A stretch of 64,000 nt of DNA, from contig NZ_JAJOMA010000019.1 of the NCBI RefSeq assembly GCF_021129235.1, positions 1 through 64,000 of the forward strand. The letters run 5' to 3'. Positions 8,947 to 17,350 of the stretch are shown piece after piece. The notes below the pieces were generated by a model. That model was given only the letters and a program-made list of their open reading frames with translations, was not told where the DNA came from and did not search any database. Position 1 is the stretch's first letter. Each line of letters starts with the position of its first letter. A program made the position numbers and the translations under genes. The DNA comes from Kineosporia mesophila. Its GTDB lineage: Bacteria > Actinomycetota > Actinomycetes > Actinomycetales > Kineosporiaceae.

Positions 8947-9171
8947 ATGGCCGTTGCGATTGACCTCACCAAGGCGCTGGACAAGGGCTTCGAGAGCAGC
9001 AGCATCACGGAGATCCTCGACGCCCCGGTCTCCGCGCTGTCCGGTGTGACGAAGGCTCACGCCGAGCACCTGGCCGCCGACTTCAACATCAAGACGGTCC
9101 GCGACCTGGGCACGAACAAGTTCTACGCGCTCGCCGCGTCGCTGGTGACGCTGGAAGCCCACCAGGGCTGA
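8947..9171 (+). CDS. Small conserved protein with helix-hairpin-helix-like segment
   Basis: A 74-residue protein. ATG at 8947 is preceded by GGGAG 7 bases upstream, which decides this start over an upstream in-frame codon. Residues 25-50 (LDAPVSALSGVTKAHAEHLA) resemble a short helix-hairpin-helix in which a turn SGV links two helices, and FNIKTVRDLG follows. Such segments mediate non-specific DNA binding or protein contacts. The function is unknown. A strong hairpin terminator follows directly. Confidence 0.75.
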   Translation: MAVAIDLTKALDKGFESSSITEILDAPVSALSGVTKAHAEHLAADFNIKTVRDLGTNKFYALAASLVTLEAHQG

Positions 9172-9181
9172 GGCTCTGCCG

Positions 9182-9210
9182 GGCGCTGAGCCGGTCTCCG
9201 GCTCAGCGCC
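9182..9210 (+). terminator. Hairpin terminator
   Basis: GGCGCTGAGCCGG (9182-9194) and CCGGCTCAGCGCC (9198-9210) form a perfect 13-bp stem with a 3-base loop, 10 bases after the small gene's stop. There is no U-tract, as is common for high-GC actinobacterial terminators. Confidence 0.8.
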
Positions 9211-9329
9211 GCCCGTCACACCCTCATCACCGGATCGGCGAGATTTAGAGCAGCCGGGGACTAAGTCCTTCAGGAGGCGGGCCACCAGCTGCTCCAGCCG
9301 AGGTGGCCCGGTACGGCAGACTGACCGCC

Positions 9330-9671
9330 ATGACGATCCTGCCGGAGACCGATGTGGCGCGGATTCAAGAGTGGTGCAGCGCCAGAGTTCCCGAGCACGC
9401 GCGCGACCAGGTGCGGGTCGAGGCGGACATCGCCGAGCGACATGTGACCATCGTGGAATGCCGCCCACCCTGGCGCCCGGAGGCCGGGCCCGAGTGGACC
9501 AGGCTTCCCGTCGCCCGGCTCCGCTACACGAAGTCGACGAAGAAGTGGTCGCTGTACTGGCGCGACCGTAACCTCAAGTTTCACATCTACGATCGCCTCC
9601 CGGCCGATACCGACGTAGACGTGCTGCTCACCGAGATCAACCAGGATCCGACGGCCATTTTCTGGGGCTGA
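9330..9671 (+). CDS. DUF3024 domain protein
   Basis: A 113-residue protein that matches DUF3024 almost end to end. It has CRPPW near residue 40, then RLRYTKSTKKWSLYWRDRNLKFHIYD and the terminal LLTEINQDPTAIFWG. The family is common in actinobacteria, often single-copy and solitary, and has no assigned function. ATG at 9330 is preferred over an upstream GTG at 9303 because family members start near the MTILPE position. It is convergent with the ABC exporter operon. Confidence 0.85.
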   Translation: MTILPETDVARIQEWCSARVPEHARDQVRVEADIAERHVTIVECRPPWRPEAGPEWTRLPVARLRYTKSTKKWSLYWRDRNLKFHIYDRLPADTDVDVLLTEINQDPTAIFWG

Positions 9672-9694
9672 AGCATTGCTGCGGTGGAACGACC

Positions 9695-10651
9695 TCAACG
9701 CCCCCGGCTCACGTACACCCGTCGCACCACATCCTCGACATCCGGTTCCTCCACCGACAGATCCCGCACCGCTGCCTGTTCGGAAACCGCAGCGAGCAGA
9801 GCCGCGGCAGTCGTGACCTCCGGGTCGAAGGCCAACCGCTGCCGAAGACCGTCAGCCTCACTCCCGAGATGCTCGGCGTGCGGCAGGTCGTGCAGGTCGG
9901 GGGTCGGCTCGGCGAGGTCCACCACCAGCACCCGGCGCATCGCCACCGTCCGCGACAGCCCGGCCAGGCTCCCGTCGTAGGCCAGGCGGCCCTGGTCGAC
10001 CAGCAGGATGCGCTCGCACAACCGACTGACGTCACCCATGTCGTGCGTCGTCAGGAGCAGGGTCGTTCCGTGCGCGGCTCGTTCCGCGAGAAGGAACTCG
10101 CGCAGACGCTGCTTGCTCACCACGTCCAGACCGATCGTCGGCTCGTCCAGCACCAGCAGTTCCGGCGAGTGCAGCAGGGCAACCGCGACCTCTCCCCGCA
10201 TCCGCTGACCGAGGGAGAGCTGACGCACCGGAGTCGCGAGAAACTCTTCCAGCTCCATGTTCTCGACCAGTTCGGCGGTGCGCTCACGTTCCCGGTCCCG
10301 GCTCAGGTCGTGGATGGCGGCCAGGATCCGGAACGATTCGGCCAGGGGCAGGTCCCACCAGAGCTGAGACCGCTGGCCGAAGACCACTCCCAGCCGGCGA
10401 GCCAACTGCCGGCGCTGCGAGACCGGTTGGAGTCCGCAGGTCAGGGCTGTACCGGACGAGGGCACGAGAATGCCGGCCAGCATCTTGATCGTGGTCGATT
10501 TCCCCGCCCCGTTGGCACCGATGTAGCCCACCGACTCGCCGGCCTCGATGCTGATCGTCAGGTCGTCGATCGCCGTGATCTCCCGGCTCCTGAAACCCTT
10601 GGTGCGCAGGCGAAACCGTCGCGTGAGCGCCTCCGTCTGGATGATGGGCAT
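9695..10651 (-). CDS. ABC-2 exporter ATP-binding protein
   Basis: A 318-residue ABC ATPase of the COG4586 type. Walker A is GANGAGKST, the signature is LSLGQRM, Walker B is LLVLDEPTIGLD, and the switch histidine is in TTHDMG. About 90 extra C-terminal residues follow the nucleotide-binding domain. The start at 10651 overlaps the upstream permease stop by one base (TGATG), showing translational coupling. With the two permeases it forms a three-gene exporter of unknown cargo. Confidence 0.9.
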   Translation of the reverse strand: MPIIQTEALTRRFRLRTKGFRSREITAIDDLTISIEAGESVGYIGANGAGKSTTIKMLAGILVPSSGTALTCGLQPVSQRRQLARRLGVVFGQRSQLWWDLPLAESFRILAAIHDLSRDRERERTAELVENMELEEFLATPVRQLSLGQRMRGEVAVALLHSPELLVLDEPTIGLDVVSKQRLREFLLAERAAHGTTLLLTTHDMGDVSRLCERILLVDQGRLAYDGSLAGLSRTVAMRRVLVVDLAEPTPDLHDLPHAEHLGSEADGLRQRLAFDPEVTTAAALLAAVSEQAAVRDLSVEEPDVEDVVRRVYVSRGR

Positions 10652-11454
10652 CAACCGCCGCCTCCTTGGTAGTGCCGGGTACCGGTGCGCCAGGACAGCC
10701 CGGCCAGACCCCACATCCAGATCGCCGCCAGGGGCGCCAGCCATCCCGCCCAGTCCGGCAGATTCCACGGTACGGGCAGGTCGAGCAGGGTCAGGGTCGG
10801 CAGATAGCCGGTGAAGGCCATGGGCACGCCGAAACCGAAAACGGCGATCAGGGGCCTGCTCCACACCGATCCCGGCTGGTTGGCCGCGTAACGCCCGCCG
10901 TACACCACGCTGTTCGTCATTTCCGCCGCGTCGATCAGGAAGAACTGCGCCCCCGCGGCCGCGACGAAGATGCCGGTACAGATGGCCGTACCGGTCAGGA
11001 GGCTGAGAAGGACAAGAAGGACACTGCTCGGCGTGAGCGTCACGTCGTTGGCGATCAGACCCACGATCAGCACGGCAAACCCAACCCCCACCCGAGTCAG
11101 ACGCCGCAAGCTGATGTCACTGGTGATCAGCTGCGCCAGAAGAGGCTGGGGCCGCAGACAGAAGACGTCAAAGGTTCCGGCCCGCAGATAGTCCGGCAGC
11201 CGGTCGACGTGCCCGACCAGAAGATCGGCGATGCTGAAAGCGGTATCGGCCAGACCGAACACCACGAGTGCAGCCGTCAGATCCAGGCCACCGATCTCGT
11301 CCACCGCCCGGTACAGCACCCAGACCTCCGCAAGCTCCACCAGCCCGATCAGCAGCGAGCTGACCAGGTCCAGGCCGAAGCTGGCCCGATAGCTGCTCTG
11401 AGCGCGCATGCGGGCCCCCAGCAGCGCCCGGTAGGGACGGGTCCGACTACCCAC
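10651..11454 (-). CDS. ABC-2 type permease (COG3694-like)
   Basis: A 267-residue membrane protein with about six hydrophobic helices, for instance around residues 20-45, 95-150 and 215-245. GTG at 11454 overlaps the preceding permease by 8 bases and starts just before the conserved RALLGARMRAQSSYRASF amphipathic helix. An earlier in-frame codon at 11484 lies inside the upstream gene and is less likely. It pairs with the neighbouring permease to form the heterodimeric channel of the exporter. Confidence 0.85.
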   Translation of the reverse strand: MGSRTRPYRALLGARMRAQSSYRASFGLDLVSSLLIGLVELAEVWVLYRAVDEIGGLDLTAALVVFGLADTAFSIADLLVGHVDRLPDYLRAGTFDVFCLRPQPLLAQLITSDISLRRLTRVGVGFAVLIVGLIANDVTLTPSSVLLVLLSLLTGTAICTGIFVAAAGAQFFLIDAAEMTNSVVYGGRYAANQPGSVWSRPLIAVFGFGVPMAFTGYLPTLTLLDLPVPWNLPDWAGWLAPLAAIWMWGLAGLSWRTGTRHYQGGGG

Positions 11455-12259
11455 CCTGCACCTCCAGACGACGCCGCCCAGCATGGGTGATCAACCGTCC
11501 CACCAGCAGCACTCCCGCGATCCAGGCCAACTGCACGATCACCGCCTGCCCCGCCGAGAACCCCGTGACCCGACCGGACAGCACATCGATCGGGGTCTGC
11601 AGCATGCACGGGAACGGTGTCGCCCGGGCCACCGCGAGCAACCAGCCGGGAAACAACGTCACCGGCACGAAAAGGCCCGCCAGAAAACCCGAGAGAATCA
11701 TGTACGCCGTCTGGATCCCCCGCGTCTCCACGCTCCAGAACCCGGCAACGGCCACGAGATAGACCGTCAGGAAAGACAGCGTCGTGCCCGCGACGATGCT
11801 GACCGCGCTCAACGCCACGGTCACCGGTTCCAGAGGAAGACGCATTCCCCCGACCAGCACACCGAGCGCCACCAGCGGCACACCGCGCGGCAGCAGCGCG
11901 AACAGCGCCCTGCCCACCTCCTGAGCGGTACTGGCGGTCTGCAGATCCACCGGACGCAGAAGGTCGACGGCAATACTGCCGTCCTTGATCCGCACCGCGA
12001 GATCGCTACGCCCCGAGAGATTCACCGACCCCAGCAGCGCCTGCGACAACCAGGTGTACGCAGTGATCGACGCGGCATCGTAGCCCCCGATCTCCCCACC
12101 CCCGGCCCGCACCGCAGCCACCAGAATGCTGGCCTTGAGAAAACCGAACGTAGCGTTGGCGACCAGCCCACCCAGAGCGGCTGCCCGGTATCGGGATCCC
12201 CTCCGCCAGCCGGCGACGAACATCCGCCAGTGGATCCGGAACCACACCCGAGTGCGCAT
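11447..12259 (-). CDS. ABC-2 type permease (COG4587-like)
   Basis: A 270-residue membrane protein and the first gene of the exporter operon. It begins with a basic amphipathic helix (MRTRVWFRIHWRMFVAGWRR) that precedes six predicted transmembrane helices, the standard pattern of this permease family. It is transcribed ahead of the second permease and the ATPase with overlapping junctions. No linked regulator is seen upstream. Confidence 0.85.
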   Translation of the reverse strand: MRTRVWFRIHWRMFVAGWRRGSRYRAAALGGLVANATFGFLKASILVAAVRAGGGEIGGYDAASITAYTWLSQALLGSVNLSGRSDLAVRIKDGSIAVDLLRPVDLQTASTAQEVGRALFALLPRGVPLVALGVLVGGMRLPLEPVTVALSAVSIVAGTTLSFLTVYLVAVAGFWSVETRGIQTAYMILSGFLAGLFVPVTLFPGWLLAVARATPFPCMLQTPIDVLSGRVTGFSAGQAVIVQLAWIAGVLLVGRLITHAGRRRLEVQGG

Positions 12260-12301
12260 TGATCTGGATCTTAGCGGCCGTTTTGCGTCTCAGTTCGGGA
12301 T

Positions 12302-12346
12302 CACCAATGGTGGACGCCGATGGGCGTCAGTTCCAGCGATGACGTC
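12302..12346 (-). pseudogene. 3'-end relic of the 15.5-kb hypothetical gene
   Basis: These 45 bases match 15491-15535 with only three or four differences. On the minus strand they encode DVIAGTDAHRRPPLV followed shortly by a stop at 12290, matching the C-terminus DVIAGTEAQRRPPLVARR of the gene at 15479-15811. Nothing upstream aligns, so only the tail of a third family member survives here. Confidence 0.7.
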
Positions 12347-12426
12347 CTAGCTCACAGGAGCCTTCACAGCAAGGAATCGCGATGCTCTGGTCGGCACCGA
12401 GCCGGACGCCTTGGTGATCTCTTCGA

Positions 12427-13089
12427 TCAGCGCGGAATTTCCCAGGTGGTGACGGTTAGATTCACGGCGTTGTCCTTCGACACGGAATTGACCACGATAC
12501 GTGCCATCTTCGTGCGGGCCGGCTCGTTGACGGCCCCGAGTCCGTTGGTCACCGCACAGAGCACGAGGTCCTGGCTCACTTCGACTTCGGCGTCGACGGG
12601 AGAGAGCTGGATTTCCTGAGCGCACTCATCGGGAGTGACGGTCGGCGACTTTCCCACTGCCACATCGGCCGACTTGAACCTCAACGTCGGCTGCGCGAAT
12701 CCTGCCCTGAACGACAGGTCATAGGCGGCACTTTCGGCGTTGACGAGCGGCTGGTCCAGATCGACGTAGCGTGTGTCTCCAGTAACCAATCGCATTTGCA
12801 CGTCTTCCCGGACCGGCGCGTACGAGGCTCCTGGAGACGGCAGCTTGGTGACGAGCGGCTCATCTGTTCCGGTGGGTTCCGCTTCAGTACTGGTGGGAGT
12901 AGCCGGATCCGGCGCCGCAGTGGTCGGTGCCGCCGTGCCGGCGCCCGCCCTGGTCTGCTCGGGCGAAGCCGCCTGCACCGATACCGATCCGGTTCGCTCA
13001 AGGGCGAGGACCGCGACCACCAGAGAAACCCCCGACAGCACCGTGGCCACAAACGCCCACATGAGTGGACTGCGAATCCTGAACAACAC
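12427..13089 (-). CDS. Membrane-anchored protein with Pro/Thr linker, unknown
   Basis: A 220-residue protein. GTG at 13089 is supported by AGGGGGA 8 bases upstream; an open frame continues further but crosses the shared promoter and the divergent gene. Residues 8-30 (PLMWAFVATVLSGVSLVVAV) are a single transmembrane helix, residues 35-80 are a Pro/Thr/Ala linker, and the rest is a compact extracytoplasmic domain with two cysteines. I do not recognise the domain. It is divergent from 13229-13861, which has the same anchor-linker-domain plan. Confidence 0.7.
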   Translation of the reverse strand: MLFRIRSPLMWAFVATVLSGVSLVVAVLALERTGSVSVQAASPEQTRAGAGTAAPTTAAPDPATPTSTEAEPTGTDEPLVTKLPSPGASYAPVREDVQMRLVTGDTRYVDLDQPLVNAESAAYDLSFRAGFAQPTLRFKSADVAVGKSPTVTPDECAQEIQLSPVDAEVEVSQDLVLCAVTNGLGAVNEPARTKMARIVVNSVSKDNAVNLTVTTWEIPR

Positions 13090-13228
13090 CGAGTTTCCCC
13101 CTAGCAGCGTTTCAACATCCGTGAATTCGACATCTACCGGCAAGGGGAACGATAGAACGCCAGCTGTGTTCGCGCAGGGATTCTTGGATTCTGCAATTTC
13201 GAAGCCCAAGACGTGAGAACTTGGAGAG

Positions 13229-13861
13229 ATGTCGATATCGGGTTTCGGTCTGCGCGGCCGGTCGGCCGAGTTCTGGGTAGCCTGCGTCGGCACCTTGGCA
13301 GGCATCATCGGAGCCGCCGCGGCCGTTGCCGTCTTCGTCGTCCCGGCCAAGACCGGTGATGCATCGGCAGACCCGCAGACCAGTGTGTCAGGCGCCCCGC
13401 CCACCGCTGGGTCGAGCCAGACCACCAGTTCGCCGCCGGAAACCACTGCCGTCACAGCTTCCGACATTCGCTACCTGACCGACCTGTCACCGAAAGCAGG
13501 CGCTGGTTTTCTCGAGACCGAGGGCCGAAACCTTGGCCTGTCCTGCCCGACGAACCAGTCCGACGACGTCCAGCATGAAGTGACCTACCCTCTGCCGGCC
13601 GCCTACAGCCAGTTCTCCGCGGAAATGACGGTTGGGGGCGAGGCCGATCCGGAAGCAACAGCATCAGTTCAGGTGTTCATTCAGCGTCGCTCTGATCGGA
13701 ATGATGTCCGGGTGCAGGTGGGTGACCCGATAGTCCTGAAACAGCAGGCTCGTACGGCTTTTACCCGTCCACTCGGCGAAGCAGTTCAGCTGGTTCTCCG
13801 CGTTCGGTGCACCTCGAGTACCCAGATCGTTGAGCTGAATTCTCCTCAGCTCACCCGCTGA
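13229..13861 (+). CDS. Membrane-anchored protein, unknown extracytoplasmic domain
   Basis: A 210-residue protein. GGAGAG lies 5-6 bases upstream of ATG at 13229. Residues 14-38 form one transmembrane helix (VACVGTLAGIIGAAAAVAVF), residues 40-75 a Ser/Thr/Pro linker, and the C-terminal 130 residues a beta-rich domain with two cysteines (SCPTNQ and RVRCTS), possibly disulphide-bonded. It resembles the NPCBM-like or jelly-roll domains on actinobacterial surface proteins, but I cannot assign it. The start region of 139 bases is shared with the divergent gene. Confidence 0.75.
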   Translation: MSISGFGLRGRSAEFWVACVGTLAGIIGAAAAVAVFVVPAKTGDASADPQTSVSGAPPTAGSSQTTSSPPETTAVTASDIRYLTDLSPKAGAGFLETEGRNLGLSCPTNQSDDVQHEVTYPLPAAYSQFSAEMTVGGEADPEATASVQVFIQRRSDRNDVRVQVGDPIVLKQQARTAFTRPLGEAVQLVLRVRCTSSTQIVELNSPQLTR

Positions 13862-13910
13862 AGGGCACTGCGGGGTCGATCTTGTTACGACGTAGGTGAT
13901 CTCGCGTCTG

Positions 13911-14477
13911 CTACAAAGAGACACTGGCCTCGCGGAATTCGCTCAGCGCCTCAAGAGCATGCGCAGCGAAGTCCAACCGGTCGTTCTCGACCCAGGCGGC
14001 GTACCCCCGCTTGAAAGCCAGAACGCCGATCTCACCGGCCAGGGCCGCAGTCGTCTCGGGCACGGCCCGGTCGACCAGGGCCGTCGTCATCGCGGCAGCG
14101 AGACCGACGCTCTTGAGCGCATCCCGTTCCTGGAGTTCGGTACTGGCTGCAATGGCCACCTTGAGCCGGGGACCGATCTCGCGAACCACCGGACCCATCG
14201 CCTCGGACGCACGCACGAGGCCGTCGGCAACCGCGTCGAGCGGGCCGGCGGTGTCCGGCGCTTCGGCAATCCCCTCTGCCAGCAGACGACTCAGCGCCTC
14301 CTGACCGACCACGAGTAGCTCGCGCTTGTCGGGGAAGTGCCGGAAGAAGGTGCTCTTGGTCAGCCCGGCCCGCTCGGTGATCTGCGCGACGGTGGTGGCG
14401 TCGTAGCCCTGCTCGACGAAGAGGTCGAGCGCAGCCAGGACGAGGCGCTCACGAGCATCCGGTTCCCATCGCGCCAT
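13911..14477 (-). CDS. TetR-family transcriptional repressor
   Basis: A 188-residue TetR-type regulator. The N-terminal helix-turn-helix covers residues 8-55, with VAQITERAGLTKSTFFRHFPDKREL as the recognition region. The C-terminal ligand domain is all-alpha. It is divergent from an epimerase-like gene, and the intergenic region holds two copies of a GGGAC-N4-GTCCC palindrome. It most likely represses both genes until a small ligand binds. Confidence 0.9.
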   Translation of the reverse strand: MARWEPDARERLVLAALDLFVEQGYDATTVAQITERAGLTKSTFFRHFPDKRELLVVGQEALSRLLAEGIAEAPDTAGPLDAVADGLVRASEAMGPVVREIGPRLKVAIAASTELQERDALKSVGLAAAMTTALVDRAVPETTAALAGEIGVLAFKRGYAAWVENDRLDFAAHALEALSEFREASVSL

Positions 14478-14491
14478 GCGCTCATCATAGT

Positions 14492-14547
14492 TGATGGGAC
14501 CTTTGTCCCGTCACAGGTGCTACGGTGACGGGACAAAGGTCCCATCA
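14492..14547. promoter_or_regulatory. Twin TetR operators in inverted orientation
   Basis: Two 23-base segments, 14492-14514 and 14525-14547, are exact reverse complements. Each contains a palindromic core, GGGACCTTTGTCCC at 14496-14509 and GGGACAAAGGTCCC at 14530-14543. The cores are 34 bases apart centre to centre and flank the likely divergent promoters. Confidence 0.85.
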
Positions 14548-14563
14548 CTCGCAGGAGCATGAC

Positions 14564-15448
14564 ATGCGCGTCCTTCTCACCGGCGGCACCGGCCTCATCG
14601 GTTCTGCCGTCGTGACCGAGCTACTCGACCACGGCCACACCGTCCTCGCCCTCGCCCGCTCCGATGCGTCCGCAACAGCGGTCGGGAGGGCCGGGGCCGA
14701 ACCGCTGCGCGGCGGCCTGGCTGACCTGGACGTTCTGCGGGCCGGCGCCGACCAGGTCGACGGAGTGATCCACACAGCGTTCGGTAAGGACTACAGCAGC
14801 GTCGAAGCGGTGACCGCGTCGATCGCCGAGGAGACAGCGGCCCTGGAAACCCTGGGTTCGGTGCTGAAGGGCAGCGACCGCCCGTTGGTCATCGCCGCGG
14901 GCACACCCGTGGTGCCGGGACGCCCCGCCACCGAGGCCGACCCGACGTCCACCGACGGACCGGGCGGCGACCGCGTCCGGGCCAGCATCGCGGTGCTGGA
15001 ACTGGCCACCCGAGGGGTGCGCAGCTCGTCCATTCGCCTCCCCCGCACCGTCCACAACCACGGAACCGGCGGATTCGCCGGCGCATTGACCCAGATCGCC
15101 TGCCAGAGCGGCGTTGTCGGCTACCCCGGCGACGGCACTCAGCGCTGGCCAGCCGTCCACGCGCTCGACGCCGCGCAGCTCTTCCGGCTGGCCCTGGAGC
15201 AGGCGCCGGCCGGAACCGCCTGGCACGCCGTGAACGACGAGGGCGACCAAGTGCGGGACATCGCGACGGTCATCGGCCGTCGCCTCGGCCTGTCGGTGCA
15301 GCCGCTGCCGACCGAAACCTTCGGCCCCATCATGGGTCCGAGCTTCGCCGCCGATCAGCCCGCGACCAGCGCGCACACCCGCCAGGCCCTTGGCTGGAAG
15401 CCGCAGCACCCGCGTCTCCTCGACGACCTGGAAAACATCGAACCCTGA
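14564..15448 (+). CDS. NAD-dependent epimerase/dehydratase-like oxidoreductase
   Basis: A 294-residue extended-SDR protein. MRVLLTGGTGLIGSAV at the N-terminus is the Rossmann GxxGxxG motif. The classical YxxxK is not evident, so it belongs to the atypical NmrA/epimerase group that may bind NAD(P) without classical catalysis. GGAG lies 8 bases upstream of ATG at 14564. It is controlled, by inference, by the adjacent TetR repressor, a common arrangement for stress-inducible oxidoreductases. Confidence 0.85.
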   Translation: MRVLLTGGTGLIGSAVVTELLDHGHTVLALARSDASATAVGRAGAEPLRGGLADLDVLRAGADQVDGVIHTAFGKDYSSVEAVTASIAEETAALETLGSVLKGSDRPLVIAAGTPVVPGRPATEADPTSTDGPGGDRVRASIAVLELATRGVRSSSIRLPRTVHNHGTGGFAGALTQIACQSGVVGYPGDGTQRWPAVHALDAAQLFRLALEQAPAGTAWHAVNDEGDQVRDIATVIGRRLGLSVQPLPTETFGPIMGPSFAADQPATSAHTRQALGWKPQHPRLLDDLENIEP

Positions 15449-15478
15449 GCCCCACCTGCACCCGACGAGGTCACATCC

Positions 15479-15811
15479 TCACCTTCGAGCCACCAATGGT
15501 GGACGCCGCTGGGCTTCAGTCCCAGCGATGACGTCAAAGAAGTCGGCCGCAGCCAGCAAATGACCCGCGATCGCCCGGGCCTGCCTGCTGTCCAGCTCGA
15601 ACAACTCCCCCAGCGCGTTCCGCGGCCGGTGCACGTTCTTGCTGACCGGTACGCCGAGCAGATCGAAGTCAACGCGCTGAGCCACCCGGACCAAGACGTA
15701 ATCGTCGGCCAGCTGCGTGCGTCCGATGACGCGTTCACGATCGATGGCCTCGGTATCGACCAGCGAGATCTTGGCCCACGGCTGATCGTTCTGCGGCTGA
15801 ATCTGTCCCAT
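15479..15811 (-). CDS. Small hypothetical protein of a locally repeated family
   Basis: A 110-residue protein beginning MGQIQPQNDQPWAKISLVDT, with GAAGGG upstream of ATG at 15811. The middle holds a FDLLGVPVSKNVHRPRNALG block followed by an ARAIAGHLLAAADFF helix. I do not recognise it. A decayed relative lies at 23030-23250 and only a tail remains at 12302-12346. In both longer copies it sits upstream of, and divergent from, an XRE-DUF5753 gene, so it may be part of that module. Confidence 0.6.
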   Translation of the reverse strand: MGQIQPQNDQPWAKISLVDTEAIDRERVIGRTQLADDYVLVRVAQRVDFDLLGVPVSKNVHRPRNALGELFELDSRQARAIAGHLLAAADFFDVIAGTEAQRRPPLVARR

Positions 15812-15833
15812 GAGCAAGGCCCTTCAGATGCAG

Positions 15834-15877
15834 GCCCGCGCGTGCCTCCCCCGTTTTCACATGAGGCACGCGCGGGC
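15834..15877. terminator. Long GC-rich hairpin between divergent genes
   Basis: GCCCGCGCGTGCCTC (15834-15848) and GAGGCACGCGCGGGC (15863-15877) make a perfect 15-bp stem around a 14-base loop. The element is repeated at 23268-23311 with a 12-bp perfect core. It lies in a divergent region rather than after a gene, so it may be a cis-regulatory or recombination element rather than a terminator. Confidence 0.7.
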
Positions 15878-16144
15878 GGTCCAGGCCAGGCGGGTGGCAT
15901 GAAATCATTGAGGACGCCGTTGTCCAGTGGGCAGCAATGGTGAACGTCCCGTGGCGGAGGGCCCGTTCGCGGCTGTGTCATGATGGTCTCTCCGTAAGAC
16001 GTTTCGCAGTAGCAGTTGTCGACCGGCTGCGCTCACGGCTTACGGTTCACCGCAATGCCATCTGGGGCAAGGCTCGGATTCCGAGCGGGGGCAACCTGCA
16101 ACGTCCGAAATCGTCGATTGCACTGTCACGGGGGTGGCAGCACC
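15834..16144. repeat. Direct repeat copy A: hairpin plus XRE leader
   Basis: This 311-base leader is closely similar to 23268-23578. Conserved blocks include the hairpin, GTGTCATGATGGTCTCTCCG near 15976, and CACGGGGGTG just before the XRE start. The similarity continues into the coding region and fades within the DUF5753 part. Apart from the hairpin and the XRE ribosome binding site, this stretch holds no gene. Confidence 0.85.
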
Positions 16145-16954
16145 ATGCCAGGATCACAGTTGGCCCGCAGCGAGCTGGGGCTTCGCCTCGAAGCCGCCCG
16201 CAAGAAGGCCGGGAAAACACAGAGCGACATCGCCGAGGCCAAGATTTTCGGCCTGACGAAATTGCGGGAGATCGAGACCGGGGTTCGGGCCGAGCCCGGT
16301 GATGTGTGGACGTTGTGCCGGTTCTACGAGGTGGAACCGGACGAGGCCAAAGAGCTGATTCACCTTGCGGACATGGCCAAGTTGGAGGCGTTCTGGGAAG
16401 ACAGCCGGGATGCGGTGCCGGGGTGGTTCGAGCTCTACCTGGCTTGCGAGAGGCAGTGCTCGAAGCTGAGCTACTGGCATCCGGAGCTCGCGCCCGGCGT
16501 GTTCCAGACCGCCGCCTACGCAGAGTCCGTCGTCGGTACCGATGGCACCCGCGACCCCGGGGCGATCAGAACGCGCCTCCGACTACGTGACGAACGCCAA
16601 CGCGCAATGCTCGAGCGTGACGACCGCGTCGTTCAGGTCGTGCTCGGTCCGGGCGCCTTTGAGCTGGAACTCGGCTCCAGCAAGACCATGGCCGCACAGC
16701 ATCAGGCGCTCTGCGAGCTCAATCAACGTCCCGGAATCGACATCCGGGTACTTCCCCGTCGGTCGCCGGCACACCCAGGCATGTCAGCCCGATTCTCGTT
16801 GCTGGACTTCCACGGAGATCGACGTCCCTCAGTGGTCTACCTCGAAGCGCTGACCGGAGCGCGCTACCTCGAAGGCCAGCGGCACGTCTCGGCCTATCGT
16901 GAAGCGTTCTCCAACCTCTGCAGGCTCAGCATCCCCATCGAGGAGTTCGCATGA
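16145..16954 (+). CDS. XRE-family regulator with DUF5753 domain (copy A)
   Basis: A 269-residue protein. The N-terminal XRE helix-turn-helix spans residues 5-65, with LRLEAARKKAGKTQSDIAEA. The rest is DUF5753, marked by the YWHPELAPGVFQTAAYAE block near residue 110 and the RPSVVYLEALTGARYLE block near the end. Such proteins pair with a small DUF397 gene directly downstream, as here with an ATGA overlap. The pair is abundant in filamentous actinomycetes and is thought to act in developmental regulation, with some resemblance to toxin-antitoxin layouts. GGGGTGG precedes ATG at 16145. Confidence 0.9.
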   Translation: MPGSQLARSELGLRLEAARKKAGKTQSDIAEAKIFGLTKLREIETGVRAEPGDVWTLCRFYEVEPDEAKELIHLADMAKLEAFWEDSRDAVPGWFELYLACERQCSKLSYWHPELAPGVFQTAAYAESVVGTDGTRDPGAIRTRLRLRDERQRAMLERDDRVVQVVLGPGAFELELGSSKTMAAQHQALCELNQRPGIDIRVLPRRSPAHPGMSARFSLLDFHGDRRPSVVYLEALTGARYLEGQRHVSAYREAFSNLCRLSIPIEEFA

Positions 16955-17157
16955 AAGACCAGGACGACGACTGGATCAAAGCGACTGCCAGCAACGGCGG
17001 CGGCGACTGCGTCCAGATGCGCCGGGCCAGCGAGACCGTGCAGGTCAGAGACAGCAAGCTCGGCAGCAGCAGCCCTGTCCACTCTCTGAACCGAGCCGGG
17101 TTCGCCACCTGGCTCGCGAGCGCCAAGTCGGGCGAGTTCGATCTGCTGTCCCGCTGA
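16951..17157 (+). CDS. DUF397 domain protein (copy A)
   Basis: A 68-residue DUF397 protein: WIKATASNGGGDCVQMRR, then VQVRDSKLGSSSPV and FATWLASAKSGEFD, the three diagnostic blocks. ATG overlaps the XRE stop by four bases, so it is translated with its partner. DUF397 proteins are proposed partners or antagonists of the XRE-DUF5753 regulator. Confidence 0.9.
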   Translation: MKDQDDDWIKATASNGGGDCVQMRRASETVQVRDSKLGSSSPVHSLNRAGFATWLASAKSGEFDLLSR

Positions 17158-17350
17158 GACAGCGCCTCGGTCGTCCTTCTTCTCCAACAGGGACGACCGG
17201 GGCAGTCAGCACGCCGCTCGATCAAGCGCAGATCACCCCAGGTGCCTCGCTTCCCTAAAGGTCACGGTTTCCTCTACCCGTGGTCACCATCTGGCGGATT
17301 GTGTAGGTTTCACTACTTACAGACATCGTCAGCACTGGAGGCCACGGCAG

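Noticed and set aside
8521-9049. Peptide MYTWYIRYRMYQVYT read through the palindrome on both strands
   Set aside because: The odd Tyr-rich peptide is only the translation of the palindrome; no ribosome binding site, and the true small gene starts at 8947 in another frame.
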